Origin: Limnohabitans sp. Rim28
Lineage (GTDB): Bacteria; Pseudomonadota; Gammaproteobacteria; Burkholderiales; Burkholderiaceae_C
Assembly: GCF_000293865.2 (NCBI RefSeq)
Contig: NZ_ALKN02000001.1
Coordinates: 124,001-188,000 of the forward strand
Direction: 5' to 3'
DNA: 64,000 nucleotides
A program made the translations under genes and the position numbers. A model generated the notes under the pieces. It saw nothing but the letters and a program-made list of their open reading frames with translations. It ran no database searches and was not told the origin of the DNA. Of the stretch, positions 1 to 11,408 are shown in pieces (position 1 is the first letter of the stretch; each line of letters begins with the position of its first letter).

Positions 1-43
1 AAATTTCCTGACCTTGTTCAACAAAACCCATTGATTTAACCTC

Positions 44-757
44 ATGCATTACATCAATAAAATTGCTTTTAATGTTGTTTTAATTGGACTTTTTTGTTGT
101 GGCCTGAATGCCCAAGCGGGTTCTTACGAAGATTTTTTCAAAGCGGTTCAGGTCGACAACGTCAGGACGGTTCAAACGCTTTTGCAAAGAGGTTTTGATC
201 CCAACACGGTCAATCCTGAAGGTGTGCCTGCTTTGATGGTGGCCGTTCGCGAGCCCTCGCTCAAAGTCGCCGAGCTTCTGGCCAGTTGGCCCCAAACACG
301 GACTGAAGTACGCAACGCCCACGATGAAAGTCCTTTGATGCTTGCCGCGCTCAAGGGTTTTCTTCCATTGGTCAAAAAGCTGGTGAACAACGATGCGGAT
401 GTGAACAAACCCGGTTGGACGCCTTTGCATTACGCCGCCACAGGTGGACATGTGCCCGTGATTGAGTTTTTGCTCGATGAAAGCGCCTATATCGATGCCG
501 AGTCGCCCAATGGCACAACGCCCTTGATGATGGCGGCCATGTACGGTAGCCCAGAGGCCGTCAAAGCCTTGATCCAGGCTGGCGCCGATTTGACGCTTAA
601 AAATCAACAAGGCATGACGGCCTTGGATTTCGCGGTTCGTGGACAACGCGCCAATGCCCGAGAACTGATTGAAACAGGTTTATCGCGTTTGGCTGAGCGT
701 CAAAAGCGAAACCAACCCGTTGTGCATGCGCCCGCTGTTCAGCCTGCAGCGCGCTGA
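44..757 (+). CDS. Secreted ankyrin-repeat protein
   Basis: The protein has 237 residues. Residues 1-25 look like a Sec signal peptide: one Lys, a hydrophobic stretch, and a likely cut after AQA. The rest is about five or six ankyrin repeats, with clear cores near residues 60-92, 93-122, 124-153 and 157-186 (TPLHYAATGGH, TPLMMAAMYGS, TALDFAVRG). Ankyrin repeats bind other proteins, and the partner here is unknown. The signal peptide implies a periplasmic location. The last 25 residues are rich in Arg, Pro and Ala and fall outside the repeats. The gene stands alone on the plus strand and converges on the penicillin acylase remnant. Anything upstream lies outside the window. The fold call is firm but no function can be named. 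Confidence 0.85.
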   Translation: MHYINKIAFNVVLIGLFCCGLNAQAGSYEDFFKAVQVDNVRTVQTLLQRGFDPNTVNPEGVPALMVAVREPSLKVAELLASWPQTRTEVRNAHDESPLMLAALKGFLPLVKKLVNNDADVNKPGWTPLHYAATGGHVPVIEFLLDESAYIDAESPNGTTPLMMAAMYGSPEAVKALIQAGADLTLKNQQGMTALDFAVRGQRANARELIETGLSRLAERQKRNQPVVHAPAVQPAAR

Positions 758-879
758 TTTTCCTTCAGTCAGATTTAGCCTTTTTAGGGTTTCCAACTTC
801 CCATTAAATTGCTGACGATGTGCATTATGTAAAGTAAACATGGTACAGGTTGAACCATGGATGGGCCTATGGATAGATT

Positions 880-3366
880 TCAGGGTGTCAGTCGCATTGA
901 GTGGACAGGAACCGGCTGAGACACGGATAAATTTCGGTATTCACCCCGAGCCCATTGCTTGGCCATGTCACGGCTGCGTGTTGAGAAGACATGACCACTT
1001 TGACCTGTTTGGTAAATGAACAAACCTTGACCCCCTGAGCTCAAATCATAGATCGAACGCATCGATGCGGCATGGCGATTGGCAAAAGGTTCTTTCTTGT
1101 CATTGGCCCAGTACTGCCCCACATTGACCGTAAAGAGATCGCCCGGGCTTTCAACACGAACATCGAACAGCGCGCTCAGGCCAGGAACTTTGCCAAATGG
1201 TTTGTGACTGCTGATGGCCGGGTGCCAAGCACCCCAACGCCATTGATTGGGGTCAGACCCCAGCTTCGAGGAAATTCGGTTCAAACTGCGGTCCATGGCG
1301 GCTGAAACCCAGGGGGCGCAGCCAGAACTACCGCACCAAAACTTGTCATCACGGGCCAAAATACCTTCCAAAGAAAGCCTAAAGTGGCGCTTGCCATACA
1401 AACCTTGAAACCGCTCAGCACCCAAACGGGATGACAAAACAGCGCGTGTCATTTCGTCGGCCCAAACATTCAAAATCAGTGCTGCTGCGCTTTGGGTGCG
1501 CATCTGCCCATCAAACGAAGCCAGCAGCTTCATGGCCTGATCGCCCAATGGGTGTGTGGGCTGCGCCTGCAACGCAGCCGGCAAAAGCGACTTTGCGCCC
1601 AATGAAAGTAGATCGTTTTGTACCTGCTGCATGCTTTGCAAATTGTGCATGGGGGTCGCTGAAAGCAACTGCTCAATGCGGTTGAAACGCTCTGGTGTCG
1701 TCCAATCGGCGCCTAAAAAGTGAGGGTAATCTTGGGGCAGGATATTCTGGTTCGCGGTCGCATGCCAGCCCTTGGCGCTGATTTACGCCGTATTCAAACT
1801 GGGGGTTTCTGAATAGGGAATCCAGCCTTGCCAGTCATATTGAGCCAGCCATCCTGGGGCTGGCGCCACACCCAAAATGTCGTTGCTCGCCGAACGAACA
1901 GGGACTTTCCCAATGGCCTTGAAAGCCACCTCCCCTTGTGTGTCGGCCATCACGACACTTTGCATGGGGGCATGGTGGCCCTCAAAGGCCTTTTGAAGCT
2001 GAACCACGTTTTGGGCCCAGTTGGCCTGCATGCCCGCATCGATGGTGTGGTTGTCGGGGGTGAGCGCCGACCACTTGAGGCTCACCGCATATGCAGACGC
2101 GTTGAGCACGCCTTTGTACTGCGATTGCACATCGCTGATGACGGGTCCATGCCGGGTATTGCGCACGGTCAGGACTTCATCCCCCTGCCCTTTGACGCGA
2201 ATGGTTTCGGTACGGGTTTCAAAGGCTGCCCATCCCGTTGGCGTTCGGTATTGACCTGGACGAGCCGCATCCAATTGCTCCAAATAGAGGTCTTGCACAT
2301 CCGGTCCAGTGTTGGTGAAGCCCCAAGCCACACCCAGAGTTCTGCCCAATACGACGAAAGGAAGACCCGGCAAAGTGGCGCCCATCACATCCAAAGCTGG
2401 GAGAGATTGACCTTGCCAAACCACTGCAGGCGATTGAAGGCGTGCGAAATACCAAATGGCAGGGGCACTCAGCGCCAAATGGGGGTCATTGGCAAGCAGA
2501 GGCTGACCGCTTTGTGTGTGGCTTCCTGCGACCACCCAGTTGTTGCTGCCTTTGCCGTCCAAAGTGCCCACATCACGCACCCAGTCTTGAGACCATTGCG
2601 CCAAAGCTGTCTGCGCTTTGGGCGATTGAAAGGCAACTTTGGCGTTGGCGTCAGCCGATGCATGAACACCCCATTGGGCATAGAGGGCCGGTAAATCGAC
2701 CGCAGTGGCCGGCTTTTCGCCGGGGTATGGCGGCATCAGTTGCCAAAGTTGCTGGTGGGTCAGGACTTGCGAAGCGCTCAGCCGGGCAAATTCATTGCCC
2801 CAGTTGCCCCCCAAATCCAGGGCCATCATGAGCGCCCATCCAACGCTGTCTTCGGCTTGCCACGATTGACCTTGTTGACCTCCCGGGGATGTGCCCAAGA
2901 TCATGAATTCAGGTGAAGGCCGCACAGCGCCTGTTTTCCAAGCCGCCTGAATGCCATCGCTGTAAGCCTGTAAAGCCGCTTGCGCCAGAGGGGACATGGC
3001 TTTCAATTGTTGCTGAGCCATCGGAATGATGGCCAAGGTGCGCATCAATTTGTCGGTGTCCAGGGTGGCCGGTCCCAATATTTCAGACAACTCACCCCGC
3101 ATGACGCGGCGGTTGAATTCCAATTGCCAACCCCGCTCTTGGGCATGCAAAAAACCCATCGTTCGCCAAGCGTCAAAGGGGTTGCTGGCCTGAATGTGGG
3201 TGACATCGGAAGCATCACGTCCAATCTGCACTGGCGCTGACAAAACGGTTAGCCGCAAAGTGCCATCCAGCTGAGGCATGCTGCGAAGCATCTGCACCGA
3301 CAACACGCCACCAGCGAGCAACAAAGCCACAATGGCCAACACCGTCAAACGTCCGAGCCATTTCAT
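880..3366 (-). pseudogene. Penicillin acylase family protein interrupted by an in-frame TAA
   Basis: Penicillin acylases (Ntn hydrolases) cut themselves into alpha and beta chains and hydrolyse amide side chains of penicillins or acyl-homoserine lactones in the periplasm. Residues 1-30 form a signal or anchor segment. The beta chain would begin at Ser274 in GKGSNNWVVAG, the family nucleophile, followed by GQPLLANDPHLAL. At 1783-1785 a TAA ends the frame after residue 527. The same frame then reads on through ISAKGWHATANQNI and DYPHFLGADWTTPERFN, typical beta-chain sequence, to the stop at 880. Full length would be about 828 codons, normal for the family, so a single stop codon, with no change of frame, separates the halves. 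It could be a recent nonsense mutation, readthrough or a sequencing error. The start is the ATG at 3366, 39 bases after the LD-carboxypeptidase gene. Confidence 0.85.
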
Positions 3367-3405
3367 GCGCTGTCTCCCCGCGATCTTCGTCGCTGAATGA
3401 AAGTG

Positions 3406-4317
3406 TTAAATGTGACCCCAAACCATGAGTGCGTCACGCCCTTGCGTGACAAGGTCTACCTTGGCCCCAACGGGCAGCAGGACCTTGGTTTCGACATGGC
3501 CAAACGGCAAGCCCGTCAGGACAGGCGCTTTGATTTGGGTGCGCAGCCTGTCGACCACCGTGGTCATCTTGAAGCCTTTGTCGTGTCCTGGAACCAGCTT
3601 GTACTTGCTGAACTGCCCCATCAGCACCGCCTTTTGTTGGGACAAGACACCTGCATGCAGGAGCTGCGTCAACATGCGCTCCACGCGGTAAGGGTGCTCT
3701 CCCACGTCTTCGAGGAAAAGAACACCACCTTTGACCTGCGGGAAATACGGCGTGCCCAACAAGGAAGTCAGCACCGTTAAATTGCCACCCCATAGCGTTG
3801 CGTCCTTCACCCACACGCGGCGTTCAGCCTCGGTCTTGGGCAACTGCCAGCCTGTCCCCTCCCCCTGCGCCAAAAGCAAGTCGTCAAAGCAAGCCTGCAT
3901 GATGTCGTCGGGCGCTTGCGCCGTGCCAAAGTCTTCACCCAAGGCCGGACCTTGCCAACTGATGCGACCCGTTTTGGCATACACCGCGAGGTTGAAGGCC
4001 GTGAAATCACTCAGACCCACAAACTGCATGCCGCCGTCAATGGCTTTGGCAATCTGTTTGTAGGGCAAGGTCGGCAGGATGCGCGTGAGGCCATAGCCGC
4101 CGCGCGAGATGAGGGCCACGTTGGCAGCACTGGCCGCAGCGCGGTTGATGGCAGCGATGCGCGTGGCATCGTCACCTGCAAAACGCATGTGGGTGTCCAA
4201 GGCCGATTCGTCAACCTCCACCTCGTGGCCTTGAGCTTTCAAACGCTTGAGGCCACGGCGAAAAGCGGCTTTGTCACGCACGGCGCTGGAAGGGGAAAAA
4301 ATATAAATGTGGGCCAT
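3406..4317 (-). CDS. ldcA: Muramoyltetrapeptide (LD-)carboxypeptidase, S66 family
   Basis: Cytoplasmic peptidase of murein recycling that removes the terminal D-alanine from the L-Ala-D-Glu-mDap-D-Ala tetrapeptide. The 303-residue protein has the S66 Ser-Glu-His triad in expected contexts: Ser103 in GLSDFTAF, Glu203 in LFLEDVGEHPYRVERML and His274 in LPFGHVE. SRGGYG at 71-76 is the usual N-domain loop. I chose the ATG at 4317 because the protein then begins MAHIYIFSPSS, as relatives do; the frame is open further upstream but that part overlaps the tadA fusion. It lies 13 bases after the tadA fusion stop, so it is probably cotranscribed with it. Confidence 0.9.
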   Translation of the reverse strand: MAHIYIFSPSSAVRDKAAFRRGLKRLKAQGHEVEVDESALDTHMRFAGDDATRIAAINRAAASAANVALISRGGYGLTRILPTLPYKQIAKAIDGGMQFVGLSDFTAFNLAVYAKTGRISWQGPALGEDFGTAQAPDDIMQACFDDLLLAQGEGTGWQLPKTEAERRVWVKDATLWGGNLTVLTSLLGTPYFPQVKGGVLFLEDVGEHPYRVERMLTQLLHAGVLSQQKAVLMGQFSKYKLVPGHDKGFKMTTVVDRLRTQIKAPVLTGLPFGHVETKVLLPVGAKVDLVTQGRDALMVWGHI

Positions 4318-4330
4318 GGGCTGTGGTCTT

Positions 4331-6929
<2,599 letters not shown>

Positions 6930-7074
6930 GGGTATTGCCCCCGGTGATCCCCAGTAGCTGAACGACTCCCAGCCATCCAGACATTGACGATTTGAACCGA
7001 TTGTCGCCCGGCTGTGGCCGAATCGCCCTGCCCCCCGGCAACGCAGCAGGCCCAGATGAAAAAGCTGTGGGTGC

Positions 7075-7080
7075 TATAAA
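7075..7080 (+). promoter_or_regulatory. Candidate -10 box for the tannase-like gene
   Basis: TATAAA lies 24 bases before the ATG at 7104, giving a leader of about 17 bases. The -35 at the right distance is poor. A clear Shine-Dalgarno AGGAG sits six bases before the ATG. This is a guess from spacing and one good hexamer. Confidence 0.35.
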
Positions 7081-7103
7081 TGCCCTGACAACAGGAGACA
7101 AAA

Positions 7104-8837
7104 ATGACCCACTTCAAACTGAGTGCATGGACCGCCGTGGCTTGCATGGCACTGGCTGGCTGCAGTTCACTCGGAAGCAAGAATCCACCGCCCCAGCTGG
7201 CGCCCGCCAAGGGCGCTGCGCTGATCGATTGCAACGCACTGGGCAGCTTCAACTTTCCCAATACCACCGTGACGGCTGCGCGTGTCGTGGCGGCTGGGAC
7301 GCTCAACAATGGGGGTCAGCCCGTGGCCGAACACTGCCAAGTCACCGGTCAGATGAACCGGCGCACCAGTCCCGTCGACGGCCAAAGCTATGCCATCGGC
7401 TTTGAAATGCGCTTGCCACGCGACTGGAGTGGGCGCTTTCTCTATCAAGGCAATGGCGGCACGGATGGCAATGTGGTCACTGCGGACGGCGGTGCATCCC
7501 TGGGCAGTGGCGGCATGCTGCGCAACGGCTTGCAGCAAGGTTTCGCGGTCATCAGCTCCGATGCCGGACACACAGGCGCGCAAAACCCGCTGTTTGGCCG
7601 CGATCCCCAAGCGCGACTCGATTACGGCTACCAGGCGGTTGGCTCGCTGACCCCCATGGCCAAGGCGCTGATACGCGCCGCTTACGGCAAGGGGCCTGAT
7701 CGCTCCTACATCGGCGGCACGTCCAACGGCGGTCGTCATGCCCTGGTGGCCGCTTCCCGTTTTGCTGCAGAGTACGACGGCATCCTGGCCAATGCGCCCG
7801 GCATTTACTTGCCCCGCGCTTCTGTGGCCAATCTGTCCCATGTCAAACGCTGGGACTCGGTCGCCACCACCCGTGTGGTCAACGGCTTACCCGACTATGA
7901 ATCGGCACTTCCAATGCCCGAGCGGCGGCTGATTGCCAACGCCATCTTGGCGCGTTGCGATGCGCTGGACGGCGCGGTGGATGGCTTGGTACAGGATACC
8001 GAGGCTTGTCGCACGGCCTTCGACATCGTGCGGGATGTGCCCACCTGTGCAGGCACGCGCGATGGCACTTGCCTCACGACGGCCCAGAAGGCCGTGGTGG
8101 CCGCGGTGTATGCACCGGTCAAGCGTGCCAACGGCGAACTGTTTTACGCAGGTTTTCCTTTTGACCCCGGTATCGCACACCCGGGCTGGGGTGAATGGAA
8201 ATTCCGCAACTCGGTGCGCACCGCGCGCAACCCCGTATCGGTGAGCTTCATTTTCTCGACGCCCCCTTCACCCGATCTGGCCATGGCCAAAGAGCCATCG
8301 CGCACCGCAGCCTATGCGCTCAAATTTGATATCGAACAAGAGGCCCCCAAGATTTTCGCCACCGACAAGCTGTACACCGAAAGCGCGATGTCTTTCATGT
8401 CGCCCCCCAACGCCACACGCATGGATGCCCTGCGAGAGCGAGGCGGCAAGATTTTGGTGGTGCACGGCACCAGCGACCCGATTTTCTCGATTGACGACAC
8501 CGCGGCCTGGTTCAGGGCGCTGGACGCCCACCATGGCGGCCAGGCCAACACGTTCGCCCGATTCTTTCCGGTGCCGGGCATGGGCCATTCACGCGGCGGA
8601 CCCGCCACGGACCAGTTCGATGCCCTGAGTGCGCTGGTCGACTGGGTTGAATACGGTCGTGCGCCCGACCGGATCGTGGCCGCCTCACGGGGGCCGGGCA
8701 ACCCCGGTGGTGCCAATGCCGATGTGCCCAGCACCTGGCCAAACACGCGCACACGCCCAATGTGCCCCTTCCCGCTGGTGGCCCGCTACCAGTCGGGTGA
8801 CCAGGAGTTGGCGGCCAGTTACGCCTGCACCCGCTGA
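7104..8837 (+). CDS. Tannase/feruloyl esterase family lipoprotein
   Basis: 577 residues, starting with a lipoprotein signal (LAGC, Cys20), so membrane-anchored on the periplasmic side. The alpha/beta hydrolase triad is probably Ser207 in GGTSNGGRH, Asp458 in HGTSDPIF and His495 in GMGHSRGGPATDQFD. Cys285 and Cys302 frame the loop CDALDGAVDG that binds calcium in the family, and Cys315/Cys323 may form another disulfide. Relatives include fungal tannases, feruloyl esterases and MHETase. Here the residues next to Ser and His are Thr and Ser, not the Cys pair usual in those enzymes. It probably cleaves aromatic carboxylic esters; the actual substrate is unknown. It converges on guaA with 37 bases between the genes. 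Confidence 0.88.
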   Translation: MTHFKLSAWTAVACMALAGCSSLGSKNPPPQLAPAKGAALIDCNALGSFNFPNTTVTAARVVAAGTLNNGGQPVAEHCQVTGQMNRRTSPVDGQSYAIGFEMRLPRDWSGRFLYQGNGGTDGNVVTADGGASLGSGGMLRNGLQQGFAVISSDAGHTGAQNPLFGRDPQARLDYGYQAVGSLTPMAKALIRAAYGKGPDRSYIGGTSNGGRHALVAASRFAAEYDGILANAPGIYLPRASVANLSHVKRWDSVATTRVVNGLPDYESALPMPERRLIANAILARCDALDGAVDGLVQDTEACRTAFDIVRDVPTCAGTRDGTCLTTAQKAVVAAVYAPVKRANGELFYAGFPFDPGIAHPGWGEWKFRNSVRTARNPVSVSFIFSTPPSPDLAMAKEPSRTAAYALKFDIEQEAPKIFATDKLYTESAMSFMSPPNATRMDALRERGGKILVVHGTSDPIFSIDDTAAWFRALDAHHGGQANTFARFFPVPGMGHSRGGPATDQFDALSALVDWVEYGRAPDRIVAASRGPGNPGGANADVPSTWPNTRTRPMCPFPLVARYQSGDQELAASYACTR

Positions 8838-8874
8838 CCCCACTGACCCGCTGGCGCTGCTGACCGACGGCGGG

Positions 8875-10488
8875 TCACTCCCACTCGATGGTCGCCGGGG
8901 GTTTTGAACTCACGTCGTAGGTGACACGGTTGATGCCTCGCACCTCATTGATGATGCGCCCCGACACTTTCTTGAGCAGCGCATAAGGCAACTCGGCCCA
9001 GTCGGCGGTCATGAAGTCGCTGGTTTGCACGGCACGCAAGGCCACCACATAGTCATAGGTGCGGCCGTCGCCCATCACGCCCACGCTTTTCACAGGCAGG
9101 AAAACCGTGAAGGCCTGGCTGGTCAGGTCGTACCAGGTTTTGCCAGTTTCGTCGGTGAAGTTGCGTAGTTCTTCGATGAAAATCGCGTCGGCGCGGCGCA
9201 ACAGGTCGGCATATTCTTTTTTGACTTCACCCAGAATCCGCACGCCCAGGCCCGGACCTGGGAAGGGGTGGCGGTACACCATCTCACGCGGCAGGCCCAA
9301 AGCCACACCCAGTTCGCGCACTTCGTCCTTGAACAGTTCGCGCAGGGGCTCGAGCAGCTTCAGGCCCAGTTGCTCGGGCAAGCCGCCCACGTTGTGGTGG
9401 CTCTTGATCGTCACCGCCTTTTTGCTCTTGGCACCGCCCGACTCGATCACGTCGGGGTAAATCGTGCCTTGCGCCAGGAAGGTCGCGCCCTTGTGCCCGC
9501 CTGTTCCCGCCTTCAGTTTGGCCGCTTGTTCCTTGAACACGTCCACAAACAAGCCGCCGATGATCTTGCGCTTGGCTTCGGGTTCGCTCACGCCGGCCAG
9601 CTTGCCCAGGAACAAATCGCTGGCATCCACGCGGATCACATGCGCATGCAACTTGCCCACGAACATGTCCATCACCATGTCGCCCTCATTCAGGCGCAGC
9701 AGGCCATGGTCCACAAACACACAAGTCAGTTTGTCGCCAATGGCGCGGTGGATCAAGGCGGCAGCGACCGACGAATCCACACCGCCCGACAAGCCGAGGA
9801 TGACTTCTTCGTCGCCCACTTGCTCGCGGATCTTGGCCACGGCCTCGTCGATGTAGTTGCCCATGATCCAGTCCGGGCGGGCCTTGCAGATGTCGAGCAC
9901 AAATCGGTTGAGCAGCGCCTGGCCTTGCACGGTGTGCGTGACCTCGGGGTGGAACTGCACCGCATAAAAGCGCCGCGCCTCATCGGCCATGCCCGCAATC
10001 GGGCAAGCGGGCGTTGAAGCCATGACCTTGAAGCCTGGGGGCATGGCCGTGACCTTGTCGCCGTGGCTCATCCAGACCTTGAGCATGCCGTGGCCTTCGG
10101 GCGTGGCGAAGTCTTCGATGCCTTGGAGCAGTTCGGTGTGGCCATGGGCGCGGACTTCGGCGTAGCCAAATTCGCGTGTGGTGCCGGCTTCCACCTTGCC
10201 ACCCAGTTGCTCGGCCATGGTCTGCATGCCATAGCAGATGCCCAGCACCGGAAGGCCCAGCTCGAACACGGCGTCGGGCGCACGGTCGTCCACTTCGTAC
10301 ACACTGGCATGGCTGCCCGACAAGATGATGCCCTTGAGGTTGCCGTCAGCAGCGTACTCACGCACCCAGTCGCTGCTCACATCACAGGGGTGTACCTCGC
10401 AAAACACATGCGCTTCGCGCACACGGCGGGCAATCAGCTGGGTGACTTGCGAGCCGAAGTCGAGGATCAGGATTTTGGAGTGGGACAT
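8875..10488 (-). CDS. guaA: GMP synthase (glutamine-hydrolysing)
   Basis: Converts XMP, glutamine and ATP to GMP, the last step of guanine nucleotide synthesis. The 537-residue protein has an N-terminal class I glutamine amidotransferase domain (nucleophile Cys85 in GICYGMQ, His in QFHPEV) and an ATP-pyrophosphatase domain with the P-loop LSGGVDSSV, then the C-terminal dimer domain ending [11 protein letters not shown] chose the ATG at 10488 because the protein then begins [14 protein letters not shown], the family start. It lies 13 bases after hepT on the same strand, so transcription may reach it through the toxin-antitoxin pair. guaB lies about 2.4 kb upstream. Confidence 0.97.
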   Translation of the reverse strand: MSHSKILILDFGSQVTQLIARRVREAHVFCEVHPCDVSSDWVREYAADGNLKGIILSGSHASVYEVDDRAPDAVFELGLPVLGICYGMQTMAEQLGGKVEAGTTREFGYAEVRAHGHTELLQGIEDFATPEGHGMLKVWMSHGDKVTAMPPGFKVMASTPACPIAGMADEARRFYAVQFHPEVTHTVQGQALLNRFVLDICKARPDWIMGNYIDEAVAKIREQVGDEEVILGLSGGVDSSVAAALIHRAIGDKLTCVFVDHGLLRLNEGDMVMDMFVGKLHAHVIRVDASDLFLGKLAGVSEPEAKRKIIGGLFVDVFKEQAAKLKAGTGGHKGATFLAQGTIYPDVIESGGAKSKKAVTIKSHHNVGGLPEQLGLKLLEPLRELFKDEVRELGVALGLPREMVYRHPFPGPGLGVRILGEVKKEYADLLRRADAIFIEELRNFTDETGKTWYDLTSQAFTVFLPVKSVGVMGDGRTYDYVVALRAVQTSDFMTADWAELPYALLKKVSGRIINEVRGINRVTYDVSSKPPATIEWE

Positions 10489-10501
10489 ACAAAGAAGCGC
10501 G

Positions 10502-10849
10502 TTAGGAGTCAGAAGAAACATCGGCTGCGAGCAGGGCCTGCACACAGTCAATCAATGGAGGCAGATGGCGATGGATCACAGACGCAACAGTGAGTGCATC
10601 AATGTCACCCAGGTAGTTGTGAACCAGAATGTTGCGGAAACCACTGATTTCACGCCAAGGAATGGTTGGAAACTGCAGCTTCAGATTGTCGGGAAGCATT
10701 TGCGTGGCTTCGCAAAGCGTTTGCAAATTGCGAAGCGCAGCGTCGTACAGCACTTCGTCTTGCGTCAAATCACCCCGAGCCTGAATGCGCCCGATTTTCG
10801 CGGCCACATCCAGAATGTGGTGGGCATAAGCCTGCCACGATTTGTTCAT
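10502..10849 (-). CDS. hepT: HepT-like HEPN toxin (DUF86)
   Basis: 115-residue helical HEPN protein with the motif RNILVHNY: Arg72, His77 and Tyr79, which fits the RX4HXY signature of HepT RNase toxins. In studied HEPN/MNT pairs the antitoxin MntA adds AMP to the Tyr of this motif and silences the RNase. The ATG overlaps the stop of the upstream nucleotidyltransferase gene as ATGA (10846-10849), the usual arrangement for the pair. The pair lies between guaB and guaA, where it is not expected. HepT identity is well supported; toxicity is inferred. Confidence 0.88.
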   Translation of the reverse strand: MNKSWQAYAHHILDVAAKIGRIQARGDLTQDEVLYDAALRNLQTLCEATQMLPDNLKLQFPTIPWREISGFRNILVHNYLGDIDALTVASVIHRHLPPLIDCVQALLAADVSSDS

Positions 10850-11136
10850 ATGGGCACGGCCTCAGCCAGCACTTGGGCACGGATGTGGGGACTCAGTTCG
10901 TGCTCTGGAACCAGGTCGACTTTGCGATGCAACAGATCACCCAGACCTTGCGCCAAAGCCATGCGCTGCGTGATCAGGTCGTAACCGCGGGGGAACTCCA
11001 CCAAGAAATCGACATCGCTGTCAGGCTGTTCTTCGCGTCGGGCGACAGAGCCGAACACACGCAGTCGAGACGCACCACACTGCGCAGCCAAGCTGTTCAG
11101 GCGCGTGTTCATTTGGCGAAGTTGGTCGAGCAGCAT
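10846..11136 (-). CDS. mntA: MntA-like nucleotidyltransferase antitoxin
   Basis: Small minimal nucleotidyltransferase of about 96 residues. It has the fold's signature GSVARREE...SDVD with catalytic Asp41 and Asp43 and a third Asp74 in RKVDLVPE, so it should be able to transfer AMP from ATP. It overlaps hepT by four bases. The start is uncertain: I give the ATG at 11136, but a TTG at 11172 and an ATG at 11112 are in the same frame, and none has a good Shine-Dalgarno. The family usually has 20-30 residues before the GS motif, which fits 11136. Confidence 0.82.
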   Translation of the reverse strand: MLLDQLRQMNTRLNSLAAQCGASRLRVFGSVARREEQPDSDVDFLVEFPRGYDLITQRMALAQGLGDLLHRKVDLVPEHELSPHIRAQVLAEAVPI

Positions 11137-11408
11137 GGCAAGATTGGATAGAACGATGGTTTTTGTCTGCAATACAAAGAAAAAAGGGCCTTCAATGGGC
11201 CTGAGTCTCTATTGTCGCAAAAAACAAGGCTGCGTCCCAAATTCAGCGCGGCTGTCTCCATCACGATCCGCATCGGTGATGTGAGGTGGATGAGAAAGGG
11301 GGCAAACGGACACGGTTGTTCGGCTGACTCTGCATCGGCATGCGCTGCTGGCACCATGCAAGGCCACCAAGGCCGGCGCACCGCTCAGGTCATTGAGGGA
11401 TAGACATG
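11137..11408. other. Non-coding gap in the island between guaB and guaA
   Basis: 272 bases between the unknown membrane protein gene and mntA. I see no convincing gene. On the minus strand a short GGCC/GGCC stem is followed by a run of six T at about 11180-11201, which may be a weak terminator for the upstream gene. The promoter for mntA-hepT should lie here but I cannot place it. Confidence 0.4.

Noticed and set aside
839-859. Small inverted repeat CATGGT/ACCATG between the ankyrin gene and the acylase remnant
   Set aside because: Arms of only six bases, no T run and no gene start beside it; likely chance.
11109-11381. 90-codon frame on the minus strand in the gap before mntA
   Set aside because: No family pattern, no ribosome site, and it runs into mntA in another frame.
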